From NCBI RefSeq assembly GCF_003958635.1, contig NZ_RSEK01000008.1, positions 1-64,000 on the forward strand: 64,000 nucleotides of DNA. The letters are read 5' to 3'. Position 1 is the first letter of the stretch. Each line of letters begins with the position of its first letter. A model generated the notes under the pieces. The model was not told the origin of the DNA, did no database searches, and saw only the letters and a list, made by a program, of their open reading frames with translations. This document shows, in pieces, positions 62,338-64,000 of the stretch. The position numbers and the translations under genes are program-made. The DNA comes from Altericroceibacterium xinjiangense. Its GTDB lineage: Bacteria > Pseudomonadota > Alphaproteobacteria > Sphingomonadales > Sphingomonadaceae.

Positions 62338-62440
62338 CCACACCCGGCGCCGATACAGTGCGCTACCGGTGCGCGAAGGCAACACGGGATCGCGCCACAA
62401 CGGACGGACGGCTTCAATGGGGTGGGCAAACACAACGGCA

Positions 62441-62617
62441 ATGGACAATTCTACGAAAAAAGAGACCGTGGCTCCGCCACGCAAAGCGGGCCCCAAGAAA
62501 GCGCGCGATCCGGAATGGGCATCCGGGCTAAAGCAGCTTTACGACTCCGTGGTGGACGAACCGTTGCCCGATTCCTTCAAGGATCTTCTCTCGCGCCTGG
62601 ACGAGAGCGAAAAATGA
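62441..62617 (+). CDS. nepR: Anti-sigma factor NepR
   Basis: A 58-residue NepR. A Lys/Pro-rich N-terminus precedes the conserved helices (GLKQLYDSVVDEPLPDSF, about 33-50) that bind EcfG or PhyR. An upstream in-frame ATG (62417) with GGACGG would add eight residues. Its stop overlaps the ecfG start by four bases, coupling synthesis of anti-sigma and sigma factor. Confidence 0.93.
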   Translation: MDNSTKKETVAPPRKAGPKKARDPEWASGLKQLYDSVVDEPLPDSFKDLLSRLDESEK

Positions 62618-63240
62618 ACAAACCCGTCAAGGAGCTGCCCGAACGCAGCGCAGCGGACAAACGCGCCTTCAAGCGCGAACTGACCGAAGTCGTCCCACAC
62701 CTTCGCGCGTTTGCGCGGGGCCTTTGCGGACGTCCAGACATGGCGGACGACCTGGTGCAGGAAACGCTGCTGAAGGCCTGGGCCGCGCAGGAACGTTTCG
62801 AGCCCGGAACCAGCATGCGCGCCTGGACTTTCGTGATCCTGCGCAACGCATACCTCACCGACATGCGGCGCAATCGTTTCCGGGGGGAATACGATGAAGT
62901 CACCGCAGAACGGATCCTCACTGCGCCTGCCGGACAGGAGGAGCCGATCCACTTGTCCGACATGCACCGCGCACTGCTGACCCTGCCGCCGGAGCGGCGC
63001 GAGGCCCTGCTGCTGGTCGGAGCGGGCGGTTTCTCCTACGAGGAAGCGGCCAACATCTGCGGCTGCGCCGTCGGCACGATCAAGAGCCGCGTCGGTCGCG
63101 CCCGCGCCACGCTGTCGAGCATGATCGAGGACGGCGACATACCGGACCGGGCGATCGGAGATCCGACGGCTCACCGCGCCATTCTCGAGGAACTGGACGA
63201 GGTCGCTGCCGGCAGGGGACTTGCCGCCGCTACCAAGTGA
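62614..63240 (+). CDS. ecfG: General stress response sigma factor EcfG
   Basis: A 208-residue ECF sigma factor of the EcfG group. Region 2 (about 28-95) has DDLVQETLLKAW and the SMRAWTFVILRN promoter-melting segment; region 4 (about 125-180) has the helix-turn-helix SYEEAANICGCAVGTIKSRV. It directs transcription from GGAAC/CGTT promoters. A C-terminal tail of about 28 residues follows. Confidence 0.97.
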   Translation: MNKPVKELPERSAADKRAFKRELTEVVPHLRAFARGLCGRPDMADDLVQETLLKAWAAQERFEPGTSMRAWTFVILRNAYLTDMRRNRFRGEYDEVTAERILTAPAGQEEPIHLSDMHRALLTLPPERREALLLVGAGGFSYEEAANICGCAVGTIKSRVGRARATLSSMIEDGDIPDRAIGDPTAHRAILEELDEVAAGRGLAAATK

Positions 63241-63305
63241 ACGGCGCTTGATCCGGCTGGCGGCCCGCGCCATCGGGGCGGGCGCACGGCGAAGTTGGGC
63301 AGGCG

Positions 63306-64000
63306 ATGGACAGACAAGCCGAAATGCAGGGTGAGAACGCCGGTCCCGCTGCCGCGGACGACCTACCGCGATTTCGCCCGAGGGGTTTTGCCGCACAGGA
63401 ATTGCGGCTGATTTCGGCGCTTGTGCTGCTGCTGGCAGTCGGTTTGTTCCTGGCCCTGCCCTTCGTGCTGTCGATCGGCGCAGTCGTCTTCCTGCCGGTG
63501 GTGGCGGCGATCGTGCTGACGATCGTGCTTTCCCCGCTGGCGGACAGGCTGGCGCAAATGGGTCTGCCCAACGTCCTTGCCTCCTTCCTGTCGCTGCTGG
63601 TGCTGCTGGGCATCATCGTGCTTGCCCTGCTGGTGGTGCTTCAGCCAGCCGTTTCGATGTTCGACACGATGCCGGCGATCATCGCCCGGGTCGGCGCACA
63701 CTTCGAAGAATTGCGCAGCAGCTTTGCCTGGGTATCCCGGCTCAACCAGCAAATAGCGGAGATCGCCGGCCACCCCGCCGCGCGCGAGGTCGTGCTGGCG
63801 AGCCCTTCGTTCCTCGAACAGCTCGCCTTTGCGACCCCGAGCGTCCTGCTCGAAGTCCTGCTGACCTTCCTGCTCGCCTTCTTCATGATCGAGGCGCGCG
63901 TCCGAATGCGCCGCCGCCTGTTGCTGGAGCGGGCACATTTCGGCACCAGCCTGAAAGCGGCACGCGTTATCCGCGAGGTGCAGGACCGCGTGGCTGCCTA
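63306..64000 (+). CDS. AI-2E family transporter, truncated by window end
   Basis: The first 231 residues are visible from an ATG at 63306. A hydrophilic N-terminus (about 1-30) precedes helices at about 33-55, 57-80, 95-117 and 175-200, in the pattern of the AI-2E/YdiK/PerM family, which exports small molecules or ions; the autoinducer-2 name is historical. It lies 65 bases after ecfG, and no separate EcfG promoter was seen, so it may be co-transcribed. Confidence 0.88.
   Translation, partial: MDRQAEMQGENAGPAAADDLPRFRPRGFAAQELRLISALVLLLAVGLFLALPFVLSIGAVVFLPVVAAIVLTIVLSPLADRLAQMGLPNVLASFLSLLVLLGIIVLALLVVLQPAVSMFDTMPAIIARVGAHFEELRSSFAWVSRLNQQIAEIAGHPAAREVVLASPSFLEQLAFATPSVLLEVLLTFLLAFFMIEARVRMRRRLLLERAHFGTSLKAARVIREVQDRVAA

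Overview
The window is a continuous, GC-rich chromosomal segment from an alphaproteobacterium, almost certainly of the order Sphingomonadales (Erythrobacteraceae/Sphingomonadaceae type). The grounds are a complete PhyR-NepR-EcfG general stress module with GGAAC-N16/17-CGTT promoters, MipZ, a PgmG-type phosphomannomutase, a large TonB-dependent receptor, an AlaC/PhaC/phasin neighbourhood, and a fatty-acid hydroxylase next to a GNAT-fold acyltransferase of a kind plausible for sphingolipid-making bacteria. I saw no prophage, transposase, CRISPR array or rRNA. Three tRNA genes are present: Gly(TCC), Thr(CGT) and Cys(GCA).

Layout. 0-15 kb is mostly minus-strand housekeeping: a truncated outer-membrane protein, amtB-glnK behind a sigma54-type promoter, an endonuclease/exonuclease/phosphatase protein, prfC, pheT-pheS, rplT-rpmI, an SDR, hisN-prs, glpX-hom and an exported protein of unknown role. 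15.4-18.1 kb is a TonB-ExbB-ExbD-ExbD operon. 18-22.8 kb holds a ligase-associated DEXH helicase without its usual partners, a YGG-rich BON protein, and a GDT1-type Mn exporter behind a yybP-ykoY-like manganese riboswitch. 22.7-24.1 kb is a two-gene operon (DUF1989 protein and a GntA/YqcI-YcgG haem N-hydroxylase) with an EcfG promoter. 24-32.7 kb holds nat-pgmG-dnaJ-like-mipZ, panC, tRNA-Gly overlapping a putative lipoprotein start, an OmpA lipoprotein, a CPA antiporter, a PmtA-like methyltransferase and arsC.

32.7-41.2 kb is an accessory catabolic module without a local regulator: class II aldolase, VOC protein, MFS transporter, TonB-dependent receptor, two tandem 2,4'-dihydroxyacetophenone-dioxygenase-like cupins, an SDR and a zinc alcohol dehydrogenase; a MATE exporter follows. 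42.7-45.2 kb is modE / modABC, with a perfect ModE-like operator touching the modA start codon. tRNA-Thr and tRNA-Cys, a flavoprotein and an AAHS-type MFS transporter come next. 48.9-53.1 kb carries alaC, phaC and a phasin with PhaR-like operators. ClpS, lptF-lptG, a small repeat lipoprotein, the hydroxylase/acyltransferase pair and the stress-response locus (single-domain response regulator, PhyR, HWE kinase, NepR, EcfG) follow, ending in a truncated AI-2E family transporter.

How the genes fit together. Four near-consensus EcfG promoters place ecfG/nepR, phyR, the single-domain regulator and, unexpectedly, the distant gntA-DUF1989 operon in one general stress regulon. The catabolic module pairs an outer-membrane receptor with inner-membrane uptake and oxidative enzymes, and the TonB-Exb operon could energise such a receptor. 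The most promising less-described systems are the stress-controlled guanidino-N-hydroxylase/DUF1989 pair, the twin-cupin catabolic cluster and the hydroxylase-acyltransferase pair. Start codons were chosen by eye from ribosome-binding sites and family lengths.
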